In this document: positions 8,371-16,437 of the stretch, piece by piece
How the letters are laid out: each line of letters starts with the position of its first letter
Numbering within the stretch: position 1 is the stretch's first letter
DNA from: DATARH01 sp038228485
GTDB taxonomy: Bacteria > Pseudomonadota > Alphaproteobacteria > ATCC43930 > CGMCC-115725
Assembly: GCA_038228485.1 (NCBI GenBank)
Contig: JBBRPG010000042.1
Coordinates: 1-24,595, forward strand
Direction: 5' to 3'
Length of the DNA: 24,595 bases
Translations under genes and position numbers: made by a program
Notes under the pieces: generated by a model
Told to the model about the DNA's origin: nothing
Seen by the model: the letters and a program-made list of their open reading frames with translations, nothing else
Databases searched by the model: none

Positions 8371-9243
8371 TTGACCGCGCTGGCTACCGAAACCGCCCAT
8401 CGCGCCGAGATCACGCCGGTCGAAACCCCGTCCGGCAAGGGACGTGGCGACGAGAATTTCCCGGTCGGGTCGTTCCTGATCCGCAAGGATCTGCGCGTCC
8501 ACGTCCACGCCTTCTACCGTTTCGCCCGCATCGCCGACGACATCGCCGACAACCCTGATTTGCCGGCCGACGCCAAAGTGCGCCGGCTCGCCCGGATGGG
8601 CGAGCTACTGGAAGGCGCGCCGGGGGACGATTCGCCAGCCGCCACCGCGATGCGCGCCAGCCTCGCCAAGACCGGCACCACCGCGCAGCATTGCCATGAC
8701 GTGCTGCGCGCCTTCACCCTCGACGCGACCAAGCTGCGCTACGAGAACTGGGACGATCTGATGGAGTATTGCCGCTATTCGGCCTCGCCGGTCGGGCGGC
8801 AATTGCTCGACCTGCACGGCGAGAGCCGCGGCACTTGGCCGGCCTCGGATGCGCTGTGCTCGGCGCTGCAGGTGCTGAACCATCTGCAGGATTGCGCCGA
8901 GGATTACCGCGAGCTCGACCGGGTCTACCTGCCGCTCGACATGATGGGCGAAGCCGGGATCGGGATCGAGGCGCTGACCGCGCCGGCGTCAAGCCCCGGC
9001 TTGCGTCAGGTGATCGACCGGCTGCTCGATTCGACCGACCGGCTGATCGCCACCGCCACGGCGTTGCCCGCGGGGGTAAAGGCGCGCGGGCTGCGCTGGG
9101 AGTCGGCGACGATCGTCGATCTCGCGCGGCGGCTGTCGCGGCGGTTGCGGCGCGGCGATCCGCTGGCGGAACGGGTCGCGCTGAGCAAGGGCGATTTCGC
9201 GCTCGCGCTGCTCACCGGCGTGCTCGGCGGCCGCCGGCGGTGA
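8371..9243 (+). CDS. hpnC: hydroxysqualene synthase HpnC
   Basis: A 290-residue member of the squalene/phytoene synthase family. In the HpnCDE route, HpnC converts presqualene diphosphate to hydroxysqualene. Two aspartate-rich motifs are visible: FARIADDIADNPD near residue 50 and LNHLQDCAEDYRELDRVYLP near residue 170. The start is a TTG two bases after the hpnA stop, with AAGGGA suitably placed upstream; the next in-frame ATGs would cut into the conserved N-terminal part. Translational coupling to hpnA is likely. The end overlaps or abuts hpnD, depending on which hpnD start is used. Assignment to HpnC rather than HpnD follows from gene order and sequence style. Confidence 0.93.
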   Translation: MTALATETAHRAEITPVETPSGKGRGDENFPVGSFLIRKDLRVHVHAFYRFARIADDIADNPDLPADAKVRRLARMGELLEGAPGDDSPAATAMRASLAKTGTTAQHCHDVLRAFTLDATKLRYENWDDLMEYCRYSASPVGRQLLDLHGESRGTWPASDALCSALQVLNHLQDCAEDYRELDRVYLPLDMMGEAGIGIEALTAPASSPGLRQVIDRLLDSTDRLIATATALPAGVKARGLRWESATIVDLARRLSRRLRRGDPLAERVALSKGDFALALLTGVLGGRRR

Positions 9244-9251
9244 ACGACGCG

Positions 9252-10115
9252 ATGCCCGACAGCGTCGGGACGGTCCTCGACGACGCTTCCCTGCGCGAGA
9301 CCATCCGCCGCCGGGTCGAGGCGGCGGGCACCTCGTTCTATTGGGCGATGCGGCTGCTGCCCCAGGAGCGCCGCGACGGCATGTACGCGGTCTACGCATT
9401 CTGCCGCGAGGTCGATGACATCGCCGACGACTGGCCCGCCGCCGAGCGCCCGGCGGGCCTCGCCGCCTGGCACGACGAGATCGAGGCGATCTATGCCGGG
9501 CGGCCGCGCCAGCTGATCGGGCGAGCGTTGCAAGAGCCGGTCGAGCGCTTCGGCCTGCGCAAGCACGATTTCCACGATGTGATCGACGGCATGGAGATGG
9601 ATGCCGCCGAGGACATCCGCGCCCCCGATTTGGCGACGCTGGACCTCTATTGCGGGCGGGTCGCCGGTGCGGTCGGGCATCTGTCGGTGCATGTCTTCGG
9701 CGATGCGAGCGAGGCAGCGCACCGGGTCGCCGACGCGCTCGGCCGCGCCTTGCAGCTCACCAACATCCTGCGCGACCTCGACGAAGACGCGCGGCGCGGC
9801 CGGCTCTATCTGCCGCGGGAGGTGCTCGACCGCCACGGCATCCGCAGCGACGAGCCGGCGGCGGTGCTGCGCCATCCGGCGCTGCCGGCGGTATGCCGCG
9901 ACGTGGCCGAGATCGCGCTCGGCCATTTCGCGGCGGCGCGGGCGGCGATGGCGGAGTGCTCGCGGCGGGCGATGCGGCCGGCGGCGGTGATGGGCGCGTT
10001 CTACCGGGCGATGCTGGAGGCGCTGCTGCGGGACGGCTGGCGCGACCCGAGCGCGCGGGTCAGCCTGTCGAAGGGTCAGAAACTGTGGCTGGTGCTGCGC
10101 CACGGGCTGGTATGA
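9252..10115 (+). CDS. hpnD: presqualene diphosphate synthase HpnD
   Basis: A 287-residue squalene/phytoene synthase family enzyme that condenses two farnesyl diphosphates to presqualene diphosphate. Motifs: AGTSFYWAMRLLPQERRDGMYAVY at the start is typical of HpnD (shown here as a region near residues 20-45), then FCREVDDIADDWP and the second aspartate-rich LTNILRDLDEDARRGRLYLP. Two starts are possible: ATG at 9252, or GTG at 9240 overlapping the hpnC stop (GTGA), which would add four residues; neither has a clear ribosome binding site. Ten bases separate it from hpnE. Together hpnC, hpnD and hpnE form the three-enzyme squalene route used by many bacteria instead of a single squalene synthase. 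Confidence 0.94.
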   Translation: MPDSVGTVLDDASLRETIRRRVEAAGTSFYWAMRLLPQERRDGMYAVYAFCREVDDIADDWPAAERPAGLAAWHDEIEAIYAGRPRQLIGRALQEPVERFGLRKHDFHDVIDGMEMDAAEDIRAPDLATLDLYCGRVAGAVGHLSVHVFGDASEAAHRVADALGRALQLTNILRDLDEDARRGRLYLPREVLDRHGIRSDEPAAVLRHPALPAVCRDVAEIALGHFAAARAAMAECSRRAMRPAAVMGAFYRAMLEALLRDGWRDPSARVSLSKGQKLWLVLRHGLV

Positions 10116-10125
10116 GCCCAGAACC

Positions 10126-11472
10126 ATGACAACTCACGTCGTCGGCGCCGGGCTTGCCGGGCTCGCCGCCGCGGTGGCGCTGGCGAAGGCGGGGCGGCGC
10201 GTGGCGCTCTACGAAAGCGGGCAACACGCCGGCGGCCGCTGCCGCTCGTATTTTGACGCCGAACTCGGCGCGCGCATCGACAACGGCAATCATCTGCTGT
10301 TGAGCGGCAACCGTTCCGCCCTCGCCTATCTCCGGCAGATCGACGCGCTCGATACCTTCGACGGGCCAGGCGAGGCGGCGATCCCGTTTGTCGACCTCGC
10401 GAGCGGCGAGCGCTGGACCCTGCGGCCCAACGGGGGGCTCGTGCCGTGGTGGGTGTGCTGCGACGGACGGCGGGTTCCGGGCAGCCGGGCCGGCGATTAC
10501 CTCGCCGCGTTACGGCTGCGCTCAGCCGGCGACGGCGACACCATTGCCGAGCGGCTCGACCCAGCCGCCCCGCTGTTCCGCCGGCTGTGGCAGCCGGTCG
10601 CGGTGGCGGCGCTCAACACCGGCGCCGAAGACGGGTCGGCCCGCCTGTTTTGGGGCATCCTGCGCGAGACCCTGGGCTGCGGCGCCGCCGCCTGCCGGCC
10701 GCTGGTGCCGCGCGAAGGCCTGTCCGAGAGCTTTGTCGACCCGGCGCTTGCCGCGCTGCGCGCGAGCGGCGCCGAAATCCGCCTCGGCGCCAGGCTGCGC
10801 GCCATCGGCTTTGAGAACGATCGGATCGCCACGCTCGATTTCGATGACGGGCCGGTCACACTCGGTGATGATGACGAGACGGTGCTCGCCGTGCCGGCGG
10901 CGATGGCGGCGCGGCTCGTCCCCGGCCTGACGGTGCCCGACGACCACGCGCCAATCGTCAACGGTCATTATCGCCTCGGCCCGCCGGCAAACATGCCGCT
11001 GTTCGCGGGCCTCGTCGGCGGCGCCGCCGAATGGGTGTTCCGGAAATCCGGCGTGATCTCGGTCACGGTCAGCGCCGCCGACGCCCTTGTCGACAAGCCG
11101 GCCGAGGCGCTGCGCGACCTCTTGTGGCGCGACGTGGCGGCGGCGTTCGGCCTGCCCGCCGAGCCCGTCCCGCCGGCGCGCATCGTCAAGGAACGGCGCG
11201 CGACCTTTCGCGCCACTCCGGCCCAGCTGAAGCGCCGCCCGCCGACGCGGACCCGCTGGGCGAACCTGGTTCTAGCCGGCGATTATGTCGATACCGGCTT
11301 GCCGGCCACGATCGAAGGCGCTATTCGCTCCGGCCTTGCCGCGGCGGAGGCGATTTCCCGCTCGCCCGGCGCGCGCCCGATTGGGCAGCCACAACACGAG
11401 AGCGCGAAGCGGAGCGATGACGGCGGAACGGTTGCCGATCAGCGGAGATGCGCCGCGCCCTGCCTCGCTTGA
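10126..11472 (+). CDS. hpnE: hydroxysqualene dehydroxylase HpnE
   Basis: A 448-residue FAD-dependent amine-oxidase/phytoene-desaturase-like protein. HpnE reductively removes the hydroxyl group of hydroxysqualene to give squalene. The N-terminal dinucleotide fold HVVGAGLAGLAAAVALAKAG begins at residue 4, followed by GGRCRSYFDAELGARIDNGNH; the C-terminal FAD motif is NLVLAGDYVDTGLPATIEGA. After SGLAAAEAISRS the protein continues about 40 residues in low-complexity, charged sequence that overlaps the start of shc by 56 bases. This tail is probably dispensable and may merely reflect the loss of an earlier stop. The ATG follows the hpnD stop by ten bases. Confidence 0.94.
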   Translation: MTTHVVGAGLAGLAAAVALAKAGRRVALYESGQHAGGRCRSYFDAELGARIDNGNHLLLSGNRSALAYLRQIDALDTFDGPGEAAIPFVDLASGERWTLRPNGGLVPWWVCCDGRRVPGSRAGDYLAALRLRSAGDGDTIAERLDPAAPLFRRLWQPVAVAALNTGAEDGSARLFWGILRETLGCGAAACRPLVPREGLSESFVDPALAALRASGAEIRLGARLRAIGFENDRIATLDFDDGPVTLGDDDETVLAVPAAMAARLVPGLTVPDDHAPIVNGHYRLGPPANMPLFAGLVGGAAEWVFRKSGVISVTVSAADALVDKPAEALRDLLWRDVAAAFGLPAEPVPPARIVKERRATFRATPAQLKRRPPTRTRWANLVLAGDYVDTGLPATIEGAIRSGLAAAEAISRSPGARPIGQPQHESAKRSDDGGTVADQRRCAAPCLA

Positions 11473-13363
11473 CCGGGCGGTGGCGCGGGCGGCCGATTGG
11501 CTGCTGTCGCGCCAGCAACAGGACGGGCACTGGGTCTTCGAGCTCGAAGCCGACGCCACGATCCCGGCCGAATACATCCTCTTGCAGCATTACCTCGACA
11601 CCATCGACGAAGGGCTGGAGCAGCGCATCGCCCTCTACCTGCGGCGGACCCAGGGCGCGCATGACGGCTGGTCCATGTTCTACGGCGGCGAATTCGACAT
11701 CAGCGCCTCGGTCAAAGCCTATTTCGCGCTGAAGGCGGTCGGCGACCCGGTCGACGCACCGCATATGGCGCGCGCTCGCGCGGCGATCCTCGCCCGCGGC
11801 GGCGCCCGGCACAGCAACGTCTTCACCCGCATCCTGCTGGCGTTATGGGGCGAGGTGCCGTGGCGGGCGTTGCCGGTGATGCCGGTCGAGATCATGCTGC
11901 TGCCGCGCTGGTTCCCGTTCCACATCGACAAGATCTCGTACTGGTCGCGGACGGTGATCGTGCCGCTGCTGGTGCTGATGGCGCAGCGGCCGCGGGCGAG
12001 GAACCCGCGCGGCGTCTCGATCGCCGAGCTGTTCGCCGAGCCGCCGGACAGCGTCACCGACTGGATCAAGCCGCCGTCCCGCTCGCTCATGGGGAGCGCC
12101 TTTGCGTGGCTCGACCGCGTCTTGCGGCGGCTCGAACCGACATTTCCGAGATACCTGCGCGATCGCGCGATCGCCAAGGCGGTCGATTTCGTTACCCCAC
12201 GGCTCAACGGCGAGGACGGGCTCGGCGGGATTTTCCCGGCGATGGGCAAGTCGCTGATGATGTACGACTGCTTAGGCTACCCGCCCGATCATCCGAATTG
12301 CCGCACCGCGCGCGCGGCGACCGACAAGCTCGTCGTGCACGGCGACGGCGAGACCTACTGCCAGCCCTGCCTGTCGCCGGTGTGGGACACGGTGCTGGCA
12401 GGCCATGCGCTGATGGAGGTCGGCGACGATATCGCGCCGGCGCTGCGCCGCGCCTTCGACTGGGTCGAGGGGAAGCAGGTCCGCGACGTCGTCGGCGACT
12501 GGGCGGTGCAGCGGCCGGGGCTGCGGCCGGGCGGCTGGGCCTTCCAGTACGAAAACCCGCATTACCCCGATGTCGACGATACCGCCGCGGTCGGCCTTGC
12601 GCTGGACCGGTTCGATGGCGCGCGCTATCGCGAGGCGATCGACCGCGCCGGGGAGTGGATCACCGGCATGCAGAGCAAGAACGGCGGCTGGGGTTCCTTC
12701 GACGCTGACAACACGCATTACTACCTGAACCACATCCCGTTCGCCGATCACGGCGCGCTGCTCGACCCGCCGACCGCCGACGTCTCGGCGCGCTGCCTCG
12801 GCTTTCTGGCGCAGATCGGCTACGCCCCCGATCATCCCGCGATCGCCCGCGCGGTCGCCTATCTGAAGCGCGAGCAGGAGGCGGATGGCAGCTGGTTCGG
12901 CCGCTGGGGCACCAACTACATCTACGGCACCTGGTCGGTGCTGGCTGCGCTCAACGCCGCCGGGCTCGATCCGGAAGCGCCGGAGATGCGTCGCGCGGTC
13001 GCCTGGCTGCTCGCGCGCCAGCACGAGGACGGCGGCTGGGGCGAAAGCGGCGCCAGCTATTGGCCCGGCCAGCCGCCCGGCGAGGCGCCGTACAGCACTG
13101 CCTCGCAGACCGCCTGGGCGCTGCTCGGGCTGATGGCGGCCGGCGAGGCGGCGCATCCGGCGGTCGCGCGTGGGATCGACTACCTGGTGTCGCGCCAGCA
13201 ATCCGACGGCAGCTGGGACGAGCCCTGGTACACCGCGGTCGGCTTTCCGCGCGTGTTCTACCTGCGCTATCACGGTTATCGCGCCTATTTCCCGCTATGG
13301 GCGCTGGCCCGCTACCGTCGGCTCGGCGAGGTGAACGCGCCGCGCGTCGCTTTCGGAATTTGA
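11417..13363 (+). CDS. shc: squalene-hopene cyclase
   Basis: A 648-residue class II triterpene cyclase (also called HpnF) that folds squalene into hopene/hopanol on the membrane surface. The catalytic DVDDTA motif is at residues 385-390, the proton donor site. At least five QW-type repeats are readable, including RQQQDGHWVFE near residue 30, MQSKNGGWGSFD, LKREQEADGSWFGRW, LARQHEDGGWGES and VSRQQSDGSWDEPW. The monotopic membrane channel region PVEIMLLPRWFPFHIDKISYW is typical. The ATG at 11417 lies 56 bases inside hpnE, consistent with translational coupling; an open frame upstream of it reads only hpnE in another phase. Length is normal for bacterial SHC. Confidence 0.98.
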   Translation: MTAERLPISGDAPRPASLDRAVARAADWLLSRQQQDGHWVFELEADATIPAEYILLQHYLDTIDEGLEQRIALYLRRTQGAHDGWSMFYGGEFDISASVKAYFALKAVGDPVDAPHMARARAAILARGGARHSNVFTRILLALWGEVPWRALPVMPVEIMLLPRWFPFHIDKISYWSRTVIVPLLVLMAQRPRARNPRGVSIAELFAEPPDSVTDWIKPPSRSLMGSAFAWLDRVLRRLEPTFPRYLRDRAIAKAVDFVTPRLNGEDGLGGIFPAMGKSLMMYDCLGYPPDHPNCRTARAATDKLVVHGDGETYCQPCLSPVWDTVLAGHALMEVGDDIAPALRRAFDWVEGKQVRDVVGDWAVQRPGLRPGGWAFQYENPHYPDVDDTAAVGLALDRFDGARYREAIDRAGEWITGMQSKNGGWGSFDADNTHYYLNHIPFADHGALLDPPTADVSARCLGFLAQIGYAPDHPAIARAVAYLKREQEADGSWFGRWGTNYIYGTWSVLAALNAAGLDPEAPEMRRAVAWLLARQHEDGGWGESGASYWPGQPPGEAPYSTASQTAWALLGLMAAGEAAHPAVARGIDYLVSRQQSDGSWDEPWYTAVGFPRVFYLRYHGYRAYFPLWALARYRRLGEVNAPRVAFGI

Positions 13364-13401
13364 CGGCCGCTGCATCACGGCAGTCGCGTCACTTTGTTTC
13401 T

Positions 13402-13413
13402 GGAAAATTTTCC
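13402..13413. repeat. 12-bp perfect palindrome between shc and hpnG
   Basis: GGAAAATTTTCC is self-complementary and lies in the most AT-rich part of the 105-bp gap between shc and hpnG. There is no following run of T, so it is not an intrinsic terminator. It could be a regulator site or chance; nothing further supports either. Confidence 0.35.
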
Positions 13414-13468
13414 TTTGTTCGCGTAGGGATAGCGCGCCGGGGATAGCTCGGCACCGGGTGGGGGGCTT

Positions 13469-14134
13469 TTGGCCTATACGATCCTCTGTACGACCGGCCT
13501 CGAGGCTGAGGCCAGGATCGCGCGCCGCGCCGGGCTGCCCACTGTCGTGGGCTCCGGCGATCACCGGCGCACGGTTGCCGTCGTCGAGGAAGCGGCGGGC
13601 CGGGCCGAATGCCTGGTCAGCTTTGGCATCGCCGGCGCGCTGGCGCCTCATCTCAGGCCCGGGGACCTCATCCTGTCGACCGAAGTCGTCGACGAAGACC
13701 GGCGCTGGCTCAGCAGCGAAAGCCTGCGGCTGCTCGTCCCCGAGCTGATTGCGCAAACCGGCGCCATCGAAGGCGCAGTGCTGGGGGCGCAAACCGTGGT
13801 CGCCACCCAAGCCGACAAGTATCGCGCCTGGCAGGAGACCGGCGCCCTGGCGGTCGACCTCGAAAGCGTCGTGGTGGCGCGCGCCGCGGCGGCGCTGGGC
13901 ATTCCCTTTCTGGTGCTGCGCGCCATCGCCGATACGGCGACCCGGGAACTGCCGCCGGCGGCGCTGGTGCCGCTGCGGTCGAACGGCAAGCCGATGATCG
14001 GCCAGGTGGTGGCGTCGGTACTGCGGCGGCCCCAGCAATTACGCAGCTTGCTGGGGGTCGCGCGCGAGGCGCGGCAGGCGCTGGCGGCGCTAGTCGGACC
14101 CGCCCGCGTCCTCAACGGAGTGCTTAGCGCCTAG
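13469..14134 (+). CDS. hpnG: hopanoid-associated nucleoside phosphorylase HpnG
   Basis: A 221-residue protein of the purine-nucleoside phosphorylase/MTA nucleosidase fold. HpnG releases adenine from adenosylhopane, the product of HpnH, giving (phospho)ribosylhopane for further side-chain steps. Visible signatures: CTTGLEAEARIARRAG at the start, VSFGIAGALAPHLRPGDLIL, and the ribose-binding VDLESVVVARAAAALG followed by FLVLRAIADTA. No in-frame ATG fits; the TTG at 13469 follows a GGGGGG tract and gives the correct family N-terminus. Its TAG stop shares the palindrome CTAG with the stop of hpnH on the other strand. Confidence 0.92.
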   Translation: MAYTILCTTGLEAEARIARRAGLPTVVGSGDHRRTVAVVEEAAGRAECLVSFGIAGALAPHLRPGDLILSTEVVDEDRRWLSSESLRLLVPELIAQTGAIEGAVLGAQTVVATQADKYRAWQETGALAVDLESVVVARAAAALGIPFLVLRAIADTATRELPPAALVPLRSNGKPMIGQVVASVLRRPQQLRSLLGVAREARQALAALVGPARVLNGVLSA

Positions 14135-15279
14135 TCGGCTCCGCCTGCGCTCTGCTTAGCGCTCTCTAGCCGGCTCATCGCTTCCGCGACATGCCCGGAG
14201 AAGACGTACTTGGCCGGCCGCTGGCGGTCGAGCGCGATGTCGGGCGCCATCTCGCCTTCGGTCTTGACCCCGCGCAGCGCGACCCGGGCGGCCTTCCACG
14301 GGCGCTGCACCGAATCTATCACCGCGCTGGCCTCGTAGCCGCTATGCACCATGCAGTCGGCGCATTTCTCGTAATTGCCGGTGCCGTAGGCGTCCCAATC
14401 GGTCTCTTCCATCAGCTCCTTGAAGCTGTGGGCATAACCTTCGCCGAGCAGGTAGCACGGCCGCTGCCAGCCGAAATAATTGCGGCACGGATTGCCCCAC
14501 GGGGTGCAGTGATAGGTCTGGTTGCCGGCGAGGAAGTCGAGGAACAGGCCGGACTGGTTGAACGACCAGCGCTGTCCCCCGGACTTACCTGGATCGCGCC
14601 GGAAGATATTGCGGAACAATTCCTTCGTCCGCTGGCGGTTGAGGAAATGCTCCTGGTCGGGCGCGCGCTCATAGGCATAGCCGGGCGACACCGTGATCCC
14701 GTCGATGCCGAGCTCGGTGACCGTGTCAAAGAACCCGGCCATGCGGTCGGGGTCGGCGTTGTCGAACAGGGTGGCGTTGATGTTGACCTTGAACCCGCGC
14801 GACTTCGCCAGCTTCAACGCGTCGACCGCCTTGTCGTAGACCCCGTCGAGACAGACCGAGCGGTCGTGGTCTTCCTTGTCGCCGTCGAGATGGACGGTCC
14901 ACGCGAAATACGGGTTCGGCTTGAACAGGTCGATCTTCTTTTCGAGCAGCAGCGCGTTGGTGCAGAGGTAGACGTACTTCTTGCGGGCGATGATGCCCTC
15001 GACGATCTGCTCGATCTCGCGGTGCAGCAGCGGCTCGCCGCCGGCGACGACGACGACCGGCGCGCCGCATTCATCGACCGCCTCGAGGCACTGCGCCACC
15101 GACAGACGCTGGTTGAGGATCGGGTCGGGGTAGTCGATCTTGCCGCAGCCGGCGCAGGCGAGGTTGCAGCGGAACAGCGGCTCCAGCATCAGCACCAGCG
15201 GGTAGCGCTTAACCCCGCGCAGATGCTGGCTCATCACATAAGCGCCGACGCGAATCTTCTGATGTAGCGAAATCGCCAC
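14131..15279 (-). CDS. hpnH: adenosylhopane synthase, radical SAM protein HpnH
   Basis: A 382-residue radical SAM enzyme. HpnH joins the 5'-deoxyadenosyl group of SAM to diploptene, making adenosylhopane, the first C35 hopanoid. The cluster-binding motif is Cys38-x3-Cys42-x2-Cys45 in RCNLACAGC. Further support: GGEPLLHREIEQIVEGI, HLDGDKEDHD and, near the C-terminus, CTPWGNPCRNYFGWQRPCY and YEKCADCMVHSGYE with additional cysteines. The start is GTG at 15279, with GAGG eight bases upstream; this gives the family's usual MAISLHQKIRVG start. It follows ispH by 26 bases on the same strand, so the two are likely one transcript, convergent with hpnG. Confidence 0.96.
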   Translation of the reverse strand: MAISLHQKIRVGAYVMSQHLRGVKRYPLVLMLEPLFRCNLACAGCGKIDYPDPILNQRLSVAQCLEAVDECGAPVVVVAGGEPLLHREIEQIVEGIIARKKYVYLCTNALLLEKKIDLFKPNPYFAWTVHLDGDKEDHDRSVCLDGVYDKAVDALKLAKSRGFKVNINATLFDNADPDRMAGFFDTVTELGIDGITVSPGYAYERAPDQEHFLNRQRTKELFRNIFRRDPGKSGGQRWSFNQSGLFLDFLAGNQTYHCTPWGNPCRNYFGWQRPCYLLGEGYAHSFKELMEETDWDAYGTGNYEKCADCMVHSGYEASAVIDSVQRPWKAARVALRGVKTEGEMAPDIALDRQRPAKYVFSGHVAEAMSRLESAKQSAGGAD

Positions 15280-15305
15280 GGTGAAACCTCGTTTTATCGC
15301 TGGGG

Positions 15306-16247
15306 CTAGTCGCCGGCTACCGGCTCGGCGAGCTGCGAAGGCATCCGAAACCGCACGTTCTCGGTAACGCCGGGCAGCCGTTGGATTTCGATCTCGTCCA
15401 TCTCGCCGAGGCGTTCGACCAGCTCCTCGACCAGCTCGTCGGGGGCCGAGGCGCCGGCGGTGATGCCGACCGCCGACACGCCGTCGAGCCAGGCCGGGTT
15501 CAGCGCGTTGGCGTCCTCGATCAGATAGCTCGGCACCCCGAATTCGGCGGCGATCTCCCGCAACCGGTTCGAGTTCGAGCTATTCGGCGCGCCGACGACC
15601 AGAACGACATCGACGATCTTGGCCAGCTCCAAAGTCGCGCGCTGGCGGTTCTGGGTCGCGTAGCAGATGTCCTTGGTGTCCGGTCCGACGATCGAGGGAA
15701 AGCGTGCCTTGAGCGCCTCGATGACCGCGCGGGTATCGTCGACGGAAAGCGTCGTCTGGGTGATGAAGGCAAGCTTTGCCGGGTTGGTGACGCAGAGCTT
15801 CGCGACCTCTTCGGGCCGCGAGATCAGGTGCACCTTGCCGGTGATTCGACCCATCGTGCCTTCGATCTCGGGATGCCCGGCATGGCCGATCAGGATGATC
15901 TCGCGGCCCTGATTGGCGTAACGCTGGCCCTCGATGTGCACCTTGGAAACCAGCGGGCAGGTCGCGTCGATCACCGGCAGGCCGCGCTCGCCGGCGCGGG
16001 TCTCGATCGCGCTGGCGACTCCGTGAGCGCTGAAGATCGTCACCGCGCCCGGCGGGATCTCGTCGATCTCGTCGACGAACCGCGCGCCCTTGGCGCGGAG
16101 CCGCTCCACCACGTGGCGGTTGTGGACGATCTCGTGGCGAACATAGATCGGGGGGCCATATTTCTCGATCGCGCGCTCGACGATCTCGATCGCGCGTTCG
16201 ACCCCGGCGCAAAAGCCGCGAGGTTGGGCGAGGACCACTCGAATCAT
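15306..16247 (-). CDS. ispH: 4-hydroxy-3-methylbut-2-enyl diphosphate reductase
   Basis: A 313-residue IspH (LytB), the last enzyme of the MEP pathway, producing IPP and DMAPP for farnesyl diphosphate and so for squalene. The three iron-sulfur cysteines are present: Cys13 in PRGFCAGV, Cys97 in DATCPLVSKVH and Cys195 in ICYATQNRQ. Other active-site segments are HEIVHN, SAHGV, and APNSSNSNRL. The ATG at 16247 matches the universal start MIRVVLAQPRGFCAG; an upstream in-frame ATG at 16388 would add 47 residues with no family resemblance. GGAGG lies 11 bases upstream. Its place ahead of hpnH suggests precursor supply is co-expressed with hopanoid tailoring. Confidence 0.97.
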   Translation of the reverse strand: MIRVVLAQPRGFCAGVERAIEIVERAIEKYGPPIYVRHEIVHNRHVVERLRAKGARFVDEIDEIPPGAVTIFSAHGVASAIETRAGERGLPVIDATCPLVSKVHIEGQRYANQGREIILIGHAGHPEIEGTMGRITGKVHLISRPEEVAKLCVTNPAKLAFITQTTLSVDDTRAVIEALKARFPSIVGPDTKDICYATQNRQRATLELAKIVDVVLVVGAPNSSNSNRLREIAAEFGVPSYLIEDANALNPAWLDGVSAVGITAGASAPDELVEELVERLGEMDEIEIQRLPGVTENVRFRMPSQLAEPVAGD

Positions 16248-16322
16248 TTCGTCTTTAGCCTCCGGAGGGATCCGCCACGCGCCTCGGCGGCAAGACGGTT
16301 CCCCACCTATCCCTGCCATAAC

Positions 16323-16352
16323 TTGCGGTACCGGCGCAATTGCCGGCCGCAA
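16323..16352. repeat. GC-rich inverted repeat in the ispH/hpnM divergent region
   Basis: The arms TTGCGGTACCGGC (16323-16335) and GCCGGCCGCAA (16342-16352) are complementary except for a TA bulge, around the loop GCAATT. It lies about midway in the 190-bp gap between divergent ispH and hpnM, so a shared operator or a leader hairpin is conceivable. No regulator can be named from the sequence. Confidence 0.4.
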
Positions 16353-16437
16353 ATGCCAGCCGCGCGCGATTTCCCCTATTCTGTACAAGGCAGTTTGGTA
16401 TCGCTATGCGAATTGCAACCGCGTCCGATGAGCCGAC

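Noticed and set aside
9006..10127. A 373-codon open frame on the minus strand
   Set aside because: It lies antisense to hpnC and hpnD, has no recognisable motif and no ribosome binding site, and both sense genes are clearly real.
16248..16388. Longer N-terminus for ispH
   Set aside because: IspH proteins begin at the MIRVVLAQPRGFCAG segment; the extension has no family support and would fill the divergent regulatory region.
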